Source: Nemertoderma westbladi (lineage: Eukaryota; Xenacoelomorpha; Nemertodermatida; Nemertodermatidae). Taken from it: 64,000 nt of DNA. Below are positions 1-12,100 of the stretch, piece after piece. The DNA lies in the NCBI GenBank assembly GCA_032718475.1, contig JAUCBJ010008845.1:1-64000 (forward strand). Reading direction: 5' to 3'. Made by a program: the position numbers and the translations under genes. Each line of letters opens with the position of its first letter. Position 1 is the first letter of the stretch. Under the pieces are notes generated by a model, which worked only from the letters and a program-made list of their open reading frames with translations, was not told the DNA's origin and searched no databases.

Positions 1-1426
1 GGTGGGATGAAACATTTCGTAATAGTACAGCCCGTGGCCGGCGTGAGGGAGGTGAACCCGGCCACTCCGAAGTCGAAGAATCTATAGCATATTGCTGAGA
101 TTGGGTGTCTGTAGCGGTTCTCCTAAACTAACCACTATTTTTCCTTTATTTTTTCACCAGAGACGCTTCGACCGATTCTAAGACATTTGATCCATCTGGA
201 TTCTCCGATCTATCGGTTTGACGGACATTACGGACGATTGTCCGTCGTCTCCGCGAGAATTTACCATTAGAGTCTATGTAAAAAAAAAAAAATATCGCCC
301 CAACGGACTAGGCGTCGCGCGGAATCGAAAGAGGGTCTAAAAATTAGATTTCACATATTTTTTTTTTGAAAATTAAGTCGATGGTTTTGTAGCTAATGTC
401 CGTCAAAGTCGAGAAAACGGACAAAATGACTTTGCGGGATGCGCTATAACTCGGCTAGTATTAATTGTACGGGGACGAAAGTAAGGCGGGTGGAAAGGGA
501 AAGAGTGGTACTACCGTCGTATCGAATGGGGGTAAGATATTTATTAATATTTCGGGTGGAAAAAGGGGCCGTAAATTTTCAGTTTTTGTCCGTCATTTTT
601 ATATAATTAATATTTCCGAAATTATTAATTCGAAAACGCGGGTAGGAATCTGCCAATTATTTTTCGGAACGCGTAAAGGATCACAGGGGCTACATTCCTA
701 TCGAATGGGGGTACAAAAAATATGTCGGCAAAAGGGTCCAAAAAGGGCCAGAAACTGATAAAGAATTTATAGCTAATAACGTTTAAAGTTTTGACTCTAG
801 AAGGTTAAGGTGCATTTTATACGGTTAATATTGATACGGGCAATCCAAATATTCGATTGCTTTGGCTGCGCAAATGATGTAAAAAAAATGAGGGCCAATA
901 TTAAAATTTCTTGTTTCAAACTCGCTGCGCGGGAACACGTCTAGCTCGAAAACTACTCAACGTCTGGGAGACGTATTTAAACATTTTTATAGAGCGTTAA
1001 ATTATCTATCTTTCAGCGTTAGTTACAACGCCGTAGCTATTATACAACTGGTGCGGCAGACGATCGTGTGAAATAAAATATTTATAAAAAGGGACAAAAA
1101 AATTTTTTTTTAAATAAATTGCTACTCCATTATAATTTAGTGTATTGCACCAAAACTACATTTAAAATGTAGAAAATTACCTCCGCTATCTTTTTTCTTA
1201 ACATTTATAATTAAAATTACGAATTTTAAGGGTCGAAAAATATCGCGTAATTTTGGCCCTTTTTTTTCCATTTTTTTGGGGCCAAAAATGACCCCCTCTC
1301 AAAAGATAGAAAAAAAAATTACGGCAAAGAATATACCAATTTTATTGAATTTGGACCACCAGAACCGAAGTTAGAGCGATTTTAGTGAAAAAATAAAAAT
1401 ATTTTTTTTTGCAAAAAATTAAGAAT

Positions 1427-1499
1427 GGCCAATATTGGATTTCGTACCCTCGAACTTAGGTTTCATTAACGTGATTGATGACCACTAGACTATGTGACC
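1427..1499 (-). other. tRNA-derived sequence in repeat A, copy 1
   Basis: On the minus strand this 73-nt segment begins GGTCACATAGTCTAGTGG (a good Pol III A box) and ends near a degenerate B box. The first and last five bases can nearly pair as an acceptor stem. It is the expected tRNA length, but the D and anticodon stems pair poorly, so I read it as a tRNA-derived pseudogene or SINE-like promoter rather than a working tRNA. Confidence 0.5.
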
Positions 1500-2319
1500 A
1501 AGTGGTTTTGAAATTTTCGAGTGACTATATTTAAACATCAATAACTGCGGTTCTACTCGTCCGTTTGATCTGAAACTTTTTTCATTGGATAGAGGATAGG
1601 TTGTAGTGTGCGAAATAGGAAACAACTTGGGAAAAGACGCATGTGCACTTAGTGCAAAATGCACTTAAAAAGTGCACATTTTTTCGATATTTCAAACACT
1701 ATTATTTTCAGTTCTATTCATCATAGAATGTTATTTTTTGGATTAAAATGTAGTTTAGTGTGATTTCTAACTATAAGCTTAACATTTGTTTACCTTTTTA
1801 TGTCTATAAAGTGACTTAAAATGTCCATGAATATGGTCCAAAATCGCAAATGTCGCGATTTATTAAATTTCATTTTTGAAACTTTTAGCAACAGACACTT
1901 GATCATGCACCGTCGTAGATCGGTAGAGGATAAACATAAGTTTGTTAAATAAGATCCACCATTAGGATCTGCTAAAGTGCACTTGTGCAAATAAGTGTGC
2001 AAAAGTGCAAATTTTAAATGAGATCAAATTGTATAGTATTGGGTTCTTTTCGTTGGAGATACTTTATTTTCATATTAATATGTTGTTTGGATCTTACTGA
2101 GCGCATTAGGGACATGTGTACAAATAACTGGTCCTTATAAGGGTTCGATTGGGTAAATTAATAAAATATAAGGTTATAATATTCTAAAAAACCAGTATGA
2201 TATTAAATCCACTTTAAACAATAAATAGAGATCAAAAAACAATTGGACCACACAATTAAAAACTCTCACAATTTTGGACTTAATAATATCCCTTCAAATT
2301 TATTCAATAGTGGATATTT

Positions 2320-2367
2320 GGGGGAAGTTAGATGAACTGCATTTATGCAGTGAATCTAACTTCCCCC
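2320..2367. repeat. Terminal hairpin of repeat A, copy 1
   Basis: A 23 bp arm beginning GGGGGAAGTTAGAT pairs with a downstream arm ending ATCTAACTTCCCCC across a two-base loop, with two mismatches. The matching hairpin in copy 2 has different bases that still pair. Confidence 0.75.
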
Positions 2368-2390
2368 TTCAAGATATAATTTACCAAAGG

Positions 2391-2964
2391 CACACGCTTT
2401 AGAGGACCTGTTGTTTACTACGCAGGGTTCGTTGAAACTATACGACTTCACTCAGATTGACAATACATTGTACAATTTCTAAGCTATGAGTGGTATAAAA
2501 TGCAAACCTTCGAACTATGGTTCTGTAATTAAATTTTATTACTTCAACATTTATAGGGATTTACCAGTGAAAGAATCCTAGAATCCATTATCACAATATA
2601 ACAGTATCAATAACCATATCTATTCTATGTAGATCATAACAAAGACAGCCTTGATTCATATATTATAATTTCAGAGCTGAAATGTTTCAGTAACTATAAC
2701 TTACAGACTTCGTAGTATGTACAAACGATAATGTAGTATATATTAATATTCATGGGTAACCAGTATATAGACTATAGAGCAAGCATTCAGTCGAAGCAAA
2801 AATATATTACTTAAAATAACAAGTAATATAAAATTAACGAGATCAGCTTTTCTTCCCTCATCATGTCTTTCGACCCATACCCCATATCTTTCCTCTTCCC
2901 TCCATCACTTTTCCCTTTACCTCGTGGTCTTTCGTAAAGTATATTTTCATTGAGGGGCCCGCCT
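2391..2964. other. Spacer between the two repeat A copies
   Basis: About 570 bp of AT-rich sequence separates the two copies. I see no ORF, RNA gene or recognisable element in it. If the copies are a tandem array this is part of the monomer. Confidence 0.4.
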
Positions 2965-4416
2965 TGGTGGGATAAATATTTCTCCATTTGACGCAACACC
3001 GCCGCGGCCGCTATGAGGGAGGTGAATACCGCGGCCGCTCCTAAAGCCGCAGGCCATCGCTAACTATATAGGTTAACTTGGGATTCTGGGGGACTTTTCG
3101 ATGAAGGAACTGACCAAATTTTTTTATTTTCTCACCAGGGGAGCGGCTCGGAATTCTAAGATATTAGCAACTCTAACATTATTAAATCTAACCCTTCGAC
3201 GGACACGGCGGACAAAAAACCGTCATTTTTTCGACAATTTTAAAATTTTTTTGAAAGGCGCTCTACAGTGGCTCGAAAAAACCCTAGGTTATTGCTTAGC
3301 CGACGCCGGGATACGATAGAAGGGATTAATTAGTGAATTCGTTTTTTTTTTCAAAAAAGATTACCACGCCTTTTTTCCGATAATGTCCGTCAAAGTTGAA
3401 AAAACGGACAAAATGACTTTGCAGGATCCGCTATAACTCGGCTAATATTAATCGTACGGGGACGAAAGTAACGCGGTTGGAAAGGGGAAGAGTGGTACTA
3501 CCTTCGTATCGAATGGGGGTAAGATATTTATTAAAATTTCGGGTGGAAAAAGGGGCTGTAAATTTGTACGTTTTTGTCCGTCTTTTTTGGAAAACTTATT
3601 TCCGAAATGTTTAATTCGACAACGCGGGTAGGAATCCACTAATTCTTTTATGAAACTCGTAGAAGACCATTGGGGCTACGTTCCTATCGAATGGGGGTAC
3701 AAAAAATATGTCGGCAATAGGGGCCAAAAAGGGCCAGAATTTGTAAAGTAGTTTTTATCGAATAATTTTTTATTTTTAACTTTAGTTGGTTAAGGTACAT
3801 TCTATACAGTCAATATCCATACGGGGAATTCAAATATGCTATCGGTTTTGCTCCAAGGATGATATTAAAAAAATGAGGGCCAAAATTATAATTTCGCGCT
3901 TCAAACTTGCTTCGCGGGAAATCGTCTAGCTCGAAAACTACTTAACTTACGGGAGATTTGTTTACACAGACATATAGTGCGTTAAATTATCTATCTAACA
4001 GCGTTAATCACAGCGCCGGAGGTATTATAAAACTGGAGCGGCAGGCGATCGTGTGAAATATAATATTTATAAAAAGGGACGAAAAATTTTTTTTTTTAAC
4101 AAATCGCTATTCCATTATAATTTAGCGTATTGCGCCAAAAGTACATGTAAAAAGTATCAAATTAACTCCACTATCTTTTATCTTAACATATATAATTAAA
4201 ATTACGAATTTTAAGGGTCGAAAAATATCGCGTTATTTTGGCCCTTTTTTTTAATTTTTTTGAGGCCAAAAATAACCCCTTCTCAAAAGATTAAGAAAAA
4301 AATTACGGCAAAGAATATACCAATTTTATTGAATTTGGACCACCAGAACCGAAGTTAGAGCGATTTTAGTGAAAAAATAAAAATAATTTTTTTTGCAAAA
4401 AAATTAAGAATGGTCA

Positions 4417-4489
4417 GGTCAATATTGGATTTCGAACCCGCGAACTTAGGTTTCATTAACGTGATTGATAACCACTAGACTATGTGACC
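4417..4489 (-). other. tRNA-derived sequence in repeat A, copy 2
   Basis: This is the better preserved of the two tRNA-like segments. On the minus strand it has the A box TAGTCTAGTGGTT and a near-consensus B box GGGTTCGAAATCC, and its ends GGTCA and TGACC pair as an acceptor stem. The length is 73 nt. The A-box half resembles tRNA-Val/Asp genes, but the anticodon arm does not fold well. Confidence 0.55.
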
Positions 4490-5348
4490 AAGAGAATTTG
4501 AAATTTTCGAGTGACTATTTTTAAACATAAATAAGTTCGGTTCTACTGGGCCGTTTGATCTGAAACTTTTTTCATGGGATAGAGGATAGATTGTAGTGTG
4601 TGAAATAGGATAAACCTTGGGAAAAGACTTATGTGCACTTAGTGCAAAATACACTTAAATAGTGAACATTTTTTCGATATTTCAAACACTGTTATTTCCA
4701 GTTCTATTCATCGTAGAATGTTATTTTTTGGATTAAAATGTAGTTTGGAATGATTTCTAACTATAATCGTAACATTTGTTTAACTTTTTATGTCTATAAA
4801 GTGACTTAAAATGTCCATGAATATGGTCCAAAATCGCAAATCCAGATTTATTAAATTGGATTTTTGACACTTTTAACGACTGACACTTGATCATACACCA
4901 TCGTAGATCGGTAGAGGATAAACATAAGTTTGTTAAATAAGAGCCACAATTACGATCTGCTAAAGTGCATTTGTACAAATAAGTGTGCAATAAGTGCAAA
5001 TTTTTTAATAAGGTCAAATTATATAGTATTGGGTTATTTTCTTTGCAGATACTTTATTTTCATATTAATATGTTGTTTGAACCTTACTGAGCGCATTAGG
5101 GGATATGCGTACAAATAACCGGCCCTTATGAGGCTTCGATTGGGTAAATTAATAAAACATAAGGTTGTATAGTATAATATTCTAAATAATAATAAATAAT
5201 AAAAATAATAATAAAAAATAATAAATAGAAATCAAATAACAATTGGACCACACAATTAAAAACTCGCACAATTTTGTACTTATTATATCGCTTCAAATTA
5301 ATTCAACAGTGGATATTTGGGGGAAGGGGGAAGTTACAGTGTGCATTC

Positions 5349-5397
5349 GGGGGAAGTTTGGTGAACTGCATTTATGCAGTGAATCCAAACTTCCCCC
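5349..5397. repeat. Terminal hairpin of repeat A, copy 2
   Basis: Arm GGGGGAAGTTTGG pairs with CCAAACTTCCCCC. Relative to copy 1, two base pairs are changed on both sides of the stem, so pairing is kept. Confidence 0.75.
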
Positions 5398-6090
5398 TTT
5401 GATATATCATATACTTAAGACATGGTAGGGTGACGGGGAAATATTTGTTACTGTCACACTTTGCTTCCATTTATCCTATCCTTTATTATTACCCCAGTCA
5501 GATAAGAAATAATAATCAGTAAAAACTAAACTAAACTGTCTTTCATGCAAACAAATTTCTAACTAAAGACGGGTGAATGACCATGACCATGGAAATAATT
5601 TTAAATATAATTGTATATCAACTATTTGGGGAGGCTTCCAAGTTAAACCCGAAAACAATTATTTTGTTACATAGTAAATAACGTTGTATGTTTTTCTTCC
5701 TCTCATAATAAAATATAAATGAAATATCTCAGATCGCTATGCCCTGTAACATTTCACAACCAAAATATTTAAGTGTGAAAAGTGTAGGCCTACCACACTC
5801 CGCCCAAACAACCGCAAACGCATAGCCAACAAATTTAACAAAATGTTACATGTTGGGTTCATGACGAGATGAGTGAAAATTGATCGCGTAATATAAAGTA
5901 AAAAATTAAGAGACGGGCTGGCTCTCCTCCACTTTCTTACCCAATGGATATGTTGTTGTAATAATCTAATATTGGGGCGGCTTTCTCTCGTTATTATAAA
6001 ACATAAATTACAGTAGAACAATTAGGGTTGTAAATAAAAACAAATTAAATTGAAGATAAACTGTATATATATAAACTTATGTATTAAAAG
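5398..6090. other. No recognisable feature
   Basis: AT-rich intergenic sequence. The open frames here are short and carry no recognisable domain. Confidence 0.4.
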
Positions 6091-6393
6091 AGGGCCCTAT
6101 TTAATTATACAGTATACTGAAAATGGTTAGCGATACCATAATTAGATTATCGATAGGGATGCGGCTTCCTTAAATGAGGCAATCCTGACGCAGCACAAAG
6201 AATTTTAAGAGGGGCCCCGATAAATTGCTCATTCATGCGTAACTGGTAACCTAGGCGATAGCTTGTCTTAAGTTTAGGCCCTTTGCTAACATTAACTCAT
6301 GATCTCATTTAGTAGCGGTAAGTAATATAAAAACTAATTAATCTAAAAATAGAAATCAATGTATAAAGTAAATGTAATACAATTAATTAATTT
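6091..6393 (+). repeat. Inverted-repeat arm, left (partner at 32927-33355)
   Basis: This segment matches the reverse complement of 32927-33355 over almost its full length, sharing for example GATTATCGATAGGGATGCGG and TAACCTAGGCGATAG. The right-hand copy has two extra insertions, of roughly 35-50 and 95 bp. The element 1 LTR abuts the inner end of this arm, so element 1 appears to have inserted into this repeat. A shorter third copy lies at about 39640-39795. Confidence 0.8.
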
Positions 6394-6519
6394 TATAGAA
6401 TTATATTCCCTAAATGCCGTGGATTTTCAAAATTTTATTTTATTCGAATTAACTTTGTAAAGATTACTTTGAGTTCTCATTAGTATTGGTTCTATCTATT
6501 ATGTATCTATCGGTCAAGT

Positions 6520-6594
6520 GGTTCAGTAGCTCAGTTGGTAGAGCGTTGGAAATTATATGTGTAGTAGGTATCGAGTTCGAATCCTAGTAAGTGC
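6520..6594 (+). other. tRNA-derived sequence in the 5' LTR U3
   Basis: Contains a near-perfect A box (TAGCTCAGTTGGTAGAGCG) and a B box (GAGTTCGAATCC) at tRNA-like spacing. The acceptor and T stems do not pair, so a functional tRNA is unlikely, but both internal Pol III promoter boxes are intact. Confidence 0.6.
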
Positions 6595-6767
6595 GAATTA
6601 TTTTTTGTGCAGAATTTCAACTCATTTAAATTAACCGCTACAAATTAATTGCATTTGTCTGTACCAATAAGGCTGTAGTTATTTGATTGTAACCAATGTC
6701 GTGCAAGTTATATATTAGCTGGACCAATAAGCTATCTTTAAAACCTTGTTAGAACCCATAGAACAAT

Positions 6768-6840
6768 CGAGAATTTTCTCGATTGATTGCAGCACAAATT
6801 TAGTATAAAAAGGTGCGATTCGTTCATTAGTTATCAATCA
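6768..6840 (+). promoter_or_regulatory. Core promoter of element 1 (5' LTR)
   Basis: A CGAGAATTTTCTCG palindrome is followed by TATAAAA at 6804-6810 and an initiator-like TCATTAGTT about 25-30 bp later. The 3' LTR has the same arrangement with TATATAAA at 20820. Confidence 0.65.
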
Positions 6841-6921
6841 ATCACTGCAATTTCCATCATTCGCTTTCTGTCTTATTTCAGATTACATTGTTTATTGTAT
6901 AATAGTTATTATATGTTTTGT

Positions 6922-6927
6922 AATAAA
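6922..6927 (+). terminator. Polyadenylation signal of element 1 LTR
   Basis: AATAAA lies about 90 bp downstream of the inferred start site and is preserved in the 3' LTR at 20933. It defines a short R region. Confidence 0.55.
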
Positions 6928-8316
6928 GTCAGAAATACTAGTCACATCTCAGCCCTTTTCTATCTGTTTTAATATGGTTTCACTACGGTGAACAAACTCA
7001 GGGACAGGATGGCCAGCTAGAGATCGGGCCGCAGCAATGAACGGGAACATCACGGGAATGTAGACGAGAGACAACCCGCAATACCATCTAGTGTTATTCG
7101 CCCATCGCCTGAAAGGTTAGACAGCGTTCGATCCTTGCTACCTAAGTGTAAGACCAAAGATCAAAAGGTAGACGTAGTGACACGCTGTAAGCCCAAAATT
7201 ACATCATAGGGACTGTACTGTCTTGATTCAGGAAAAACCGCAGTAGACCTTCATATTCCTACGGGGGGAGAGGGAGAGAGAGAGCAGATACTAGTACGCA
7301 GATAGGACGTAGGCACACCGGTACAAGGCATACACATTGGTTAGGGTGCAGCAAACTGTACGCTTAACTCTTGCTAAGTACAGGTGTGTGTGCGACTATT
7401 TGCCGTACAACGGTGTCCGTTACATCAGAACTTGTAGGCTAGGGGGGTTGCTGTGTTTTCACCTGAATTGGGATTGTACCGTTCAGGCGGTAGGGCAGTT
7501 TACGCTAGGCGCAAATAAATTGAGGCTATCAGGGATATACTAACATCTACCGTGTCCCCGCCAACGCCCTAATAGGAAGTTACCCGGACTACCTGGGTGA
7601 CTAAAATTCTAGATAGGAGCCAGGATAGCTATTAGTACCCGTACGCCTACAGTAGTAAACTAACACATCTCTTCTTAGTATCAGGGACCTGGTACCTAAA
7701 ATTGCCGAATTCTGGGCGTAGTATTAACCTTATGCCTGAATTTGAGTCCTGGAAATACGCAAGAGGGGAAGGAACCTTACCATTCGTGAGTATTGGACCT
7801 ACAAGTTATAAAATTAGAATATTCGTAAAATACACACCGTACCCAGTAATTATATATGTGAAGGAGCAAAACTGCTTTGACCGTTCAGAATTAACACACG
7901 CGCGTTAGAAATTATTTACACCTCGAAATATATAAAATTAACTTTCGTCCTTACTGCACTTTGCTCGCTAGTTAGACATCTCCAAATCTGCTCTGTACCT
8001 AGCTAGCGTCCCTTTGCCCAACCATATAAATCACACCGCGGCAAAGTATACGAGCCTCTTAGTCCGTCAGTGAGTCAGCCTGATTTTAGGATTCGCTGCG
8101 CGGGATTTGTTTTATCGAAGTTTGTCTGCTCGTAGACTGTTTTCTGCCTCACCGGTTAAAAGAGATCGATACTGCAATATATTCGCTTACTTAGGGTTTA
8201 CTGTTTTGGTGAGAAGGTCGGATTTATGATTTGATTTACAAACTTTACAGTAGGATATTGCAGGTATTGTTACCGTCTCTTCCGATAGTAGGAATAGGCG
8301 TATCTCTCCAATTTAG

Positions 8317-9122
8317 TAGGAATATGTTTTACTGAACTACGGTTCGGTAGGACTAAAGTTTTTGAAAAATTTGTATTTTGAGGTAAAAATTTATATTTGA
8401 TTAGCTAAGTGCTAATATTTTGAAATAAAATTTGATTTGAACCGCGTGTAAAATTTTTTGGAATTGAATACCGGTGTTTAAAAGGGTTTAAATACCATAT
8501 TGTACCGGTACAAAATTTTCGTAAAAGTAAAACCTAACTCTTTTGTTTTTCAGGATTCAGAACTCATTTCTAGACTGTAACGGGAGCAAGACCGTGTTTA
8601 GCAAGTTTGGGAGATAGATAACTCAACAACTTTGGTTGGGAAAATCGCGTTTCGTCCGCAACGTTAAAAACGGAAAGGTTCACGTCCGGTTTGTATCTGG
8701 GAATCTGTTTTTCTGGAGAATTATTGGAGTGGGTGAGTTCGAAAAGTTGCATAAATAAGTTAGGCATTACCGTATTAGTTAAAATTATTGTGGGTTCCAC
8801 TGTCTCAAGTATTTATGCATTCCGTATGATTTCTTTGTTCATTGCTGAATTAGTCCGTATTATTGTATTTAATTTACCTTTTGATAACGCATATCGTTAT
8901 CCGATTTATTTGTTATAAAATTGGCCGCTAGGCTAATTTTATTATATACTTATTTCGTGACATTTATTTGCTGTAAAATTGGCCGTTTAGGCTAATTTTA
9001 TCCATCTGCTATAAAATCAGCCGGTAGGCTAATTTTATAAGACTGTAATTAGTACCGTTTAGATATAAATACGGTAAACTCGATACTTTGACACTCACTT
9101 TACTTGACTTACAACTACCGAA
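8317..9122 (+). other. Element 1 leader with a triple stem-loop array
   Basis: Untranslated leader between the LTR and the first Gag ATG. I see no canonical TGG-type primer binding site directly after the LTR. Three stem-loops lie at 8916-8941, 8974-9000 and 9012-9037. Each pairs a TAAAATYRGCC arm with GGCTAATTTTA across a 4-5 base loop. Their position just before gag is where packaging or dimerisation signals often sit, but that role is inference. Confidence 0.65.
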
Positions 9123-12100
9123 ATGAGTGACAAACAAGACTATACGAAGAACACACAAACCGACTATGACTCATGTGACGCGGATAAGTCAGCAGCGGAA
9201 GAACAACAGGGGAAGACTCGCGAGCCTACCGAACCTACACCGTGTGCGTCACCAGTACATCCAACGGGAGTACCGGATGCCGTAGTACGAGGCGACGGCA
9301 GGACCGAGGACTTTCTAACTGTTCCGCAACCTAGATATAGGGAAACGGAAATGGTAAGTTCAGCAGGAAGTACAGAAAGTGTGGTTAGAAGCGTCGGAGG
9401 TTACATGGCGCATATAACCAGGAGTATTGGAGAAGGCCAACGCATATTAGATGGGTTGACCGCTCCGATGTCTCGATTCGAGTTCTACACCCTCCAGGTT
9501 AGAGTACAGAGTAAAGTATATAAGTCCGTAGATAATCTAGTTGGCCTACAAGATCTAGCTAGACAGAGACAGGACATGGATACTCAACTTAGAATCCTCG
9601 AGAAACTAATGATCACTAGAGAGAAACTGATTCAGTTTAAGTCGACGATTAGACAGATACAACAGGAACAAGCGGACCAGTTGATAGGTGAGTCAGTTTC
9701 GGACGAATTATTACAACCCGAGGAAGAACAGGAACTGTACCGACTGGATGGACAATTGAAACACCTGACGGATCACTTGCGCATGTGCGGCGAAGACGTC
9801 GGGGATTGGGAAACCGTGCCGGAGGCTACGAGGGAAACTTCGCTCGCACAAATCGAATCAGCACAGGGAATACTAAATCAATCGCTGGTAAGTATTCGTA
9901 GCGAAATCTGCGAGGGAAGTATGGTCACGTCAGAAGTTGCTCGACAACAGCAAGAATTCTGCCGACAACGACGAGAAATGGAGGAACAAGCTCAACTTCT
10001 AGTGATGCAGGCAGCAGTAGAGGAAGAGAAGCTACGCGTTGCGAATATAGCGAGAATCTCTCATCTACAGGAACAAGCTGAATTAGAAGCAGCTGAAGTA
10101 GAAAGGTTAGAGGTAGACATTGCCCGACAAGCGGCAGCGGCAGCGGCCGAGTCAGAGCGACAAGCGGCAGCGGCAGCGGCCGAGTCAGAGCGACAAGCGG
10201 CAGCGGCAGCGGCCGAGTCAGAGCGACAAGCGGCAGCGGCAGCGGCGGAATTAGAACGAGACAGGTTAGTTTCGGAAGCACGGGCCGAAATGAAAACACG
10301 GCAAATAAAAGCTCAATCCGCCATACGACAAGCAGAATTTGAGGCGCAACAACGACAAACGGAACAACGAGAGAAGACAGCTAAACTTCATTTCGAACTT
10401 GAGAAGAAGGCGAGAGAATTAGCGAACGCTGAGGAAGATCTGGATCAAAAGGCCCGCGATCGATCGATGAGATCTCGTGACGGACATGATTTGGACCAGT
10501 TAGAGGTAAGACATCGCCAAATTCAGGAACGGAAGAAGGAAGGAAGCGTAGGAGCACCCGGACGGGAACGGCAATTAGTAAAAGACGTGTGTCAACGATT
10601 CCCACAGGTAACTCATATGTTTGCACCGGTTACGACTAAGGAACCTGTTTCGATTGCGGGTAGTAGTGATATTTCTCCTATCCATGGTGCGACGGAACAC
10701 AGGTTTGTTATTCCGAACGAGTTTATACCGCCAAGAGCAACGTCGTCGCCTATTCCGAGAGTCAAGGTAAGTAACCCACCGATTACAGATCGTAGTAGTT
10801 TATTGACCGGACCTGCGCTACTGACGACTAAACAGGTGAGTCCACCTTTGACGCCAAAACCCGTTACGCACTACGATTACCCCATGACATTTCGGCCTAC
10901 GAGGCCTTTGGATTCAAACGCGGTCGTCCGACCACCATTCAATCAGTTTACGTCGCAATCTACGACTTCGAGGAAGACTTGTGAGCCTACCGAACAACGG
11001 AGAACAGTGGAGACGCGACCATTCAACCAGTTTACATCGCAATCTACGACTTCGAGGAAGACTTGTGAGCCTGCCGAACAACGGAGAACAGTGGAGACGC
11101 GACCATTCAATCAGTTTACATCGCAATCTACGACTTCGAGGAAGACTTGTGAGCCTACCGAACAACGGAGAACAGTGGAGACGCGACCATTCAACCAGTT
11201 TACATCGCAATCTACGACTTCGAGGAAGACTTGTGAGCCTACCGAACAACGGAGAACAGTGGATACGCGACCGGTTCAGTTTACATCGCAATCTACGACT
11301 TCGAGGAAGACTTGTGAGCCTACCGAACAACGGAGATCAGTGGACGATGTTCCGAAACGAGCCGTTAGAATTCGAACGACGCAACGGACGCGAGCACGTC
11401 GACCACCATATCCAGATGATAGTAGTACTTCGAGCGAATCGGATTACCCGAAACGCGAGGTATTTAGAACAGGGGCGGCCGATGAATATAAACGCGAGCG
11501 TTCAGACAACTCCTTTGCAGACAATCCTCCACAGAATACACCAACACAGAAGGCGTTACAACCAACGGACGCAATTAGTACACAACAGTTCGCCGACATT
11601 CTGCGACCAGTTGTCAATAAGTTGGCTCAGATCGAGGAGCGTCTGGAGGAAGTTCAAACCGACAGTTCGAGAAATTCCGAATTCGAACACAATAGACACC
11701 CGAAGGGACCACAAAGACCGGTACCTTCAAACCCCACATCGTATCAGGGAAAAGCGCCCAGAAGGGAGAACATCAACCAGGTTACCAACCAAGGACGCGA
11801 AACTCTGAACGTTGCCGAGGAGATAGCGAAATTCGCAGCCAGACAGGGATTGCCGGTACAACAACCACCGAAGTTCTCCGGTAGCTCAAAACACTGGCAT
11901 ACCTTCGTAGACTATATTGAATCCCAGATCGCCGTGTGCGCCTTTACGTCACGAGAGAAGTTCAATTACTTGCTCCAAACGTTGTCAGGAGAACCTAAAC
12001 GTTTGGCGGAGACTTTCGTTGGTGTACCGGACGCTTTCGAACTAGCGTACGATCGTTTGACTTCGATATACGGAGGTACAGTGAGTATGGCCAGGTCAGT

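Larger units (their letters stand above)
1..2390. repeat. Repeat A, copy 1 (about 2.4 kb, cut by window edge)
   Basis: The stretch from the window start to about 2390 recurs in the same order and orientation at about 2965-5400, with many substitutions and small indels. Shared landmarks in order are a 'GAGGGAGGTGAA' segment near the start, 'GTCCGTCAAAGT' near 400, a 'GGCCCTTTTTTTT' tract near 1255, a tRNA-like segment at 1427-1499, a 'GTGCACTTAGTGCAAAA' segment near 1645 and a closing hairpin at 2320-2367. No convincing ORF is present. It could be the LTR or body of an unrecognised element, or a monomer of a ~3 kb tandem array. The left boundary lies outside the window. Confidence 0.7.
2965..5400. 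repeat. Repeat A, copy 2
   Basis: Second, diverged copy of the 2.4 kb repeat, collinear with copy 1 from the GGTGGGAT start to the closing hairpin. It carries small lineage-specific changes, including an extra G-rich insertion just before the hairpin and a short AATAAT-rich insertion near 5195. No coding capacity is apparent. Confidence 0.7.
6394..8316 (+). repeat. 5' LTR of element 1
   Basis: This 1923 bp direct repeat matches 20409-22317. It starts TATAGAATTATATTCC and ends CCAATTTAG, so it lacks canonical TG...CA ends. It contains a tRNA-like segment, a TATA box at 6804 and AATAAA at 6922, placing U3 at about 440 bp, R at about 110 bp and a very long U5 of about 1.37 kb. Small open frames inside U5 (7337 and 7702) are shared by both LTRs and have no recognisable domain. 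Confidence 0.9.

Noticed and set aside
2320-2367. Helitron 3' terminus
   Set aside because: Helitron hairpins are shorter and followed by CTRR at a fixed distance; the stem here is far longer and no CTRR end is seen.
6520-6594. Functional tRNA gene in the LTR
   Set aside because: The A and B boxes are good, but the acceptor, anticodon and T stems do not pair.
7337-7908. Two 68-residue open frames present in both LTRs of element 1
   Set aside because: They are conserved only because the LTRs are near-identical; there is no ATG context, domain or coding bias to support them.
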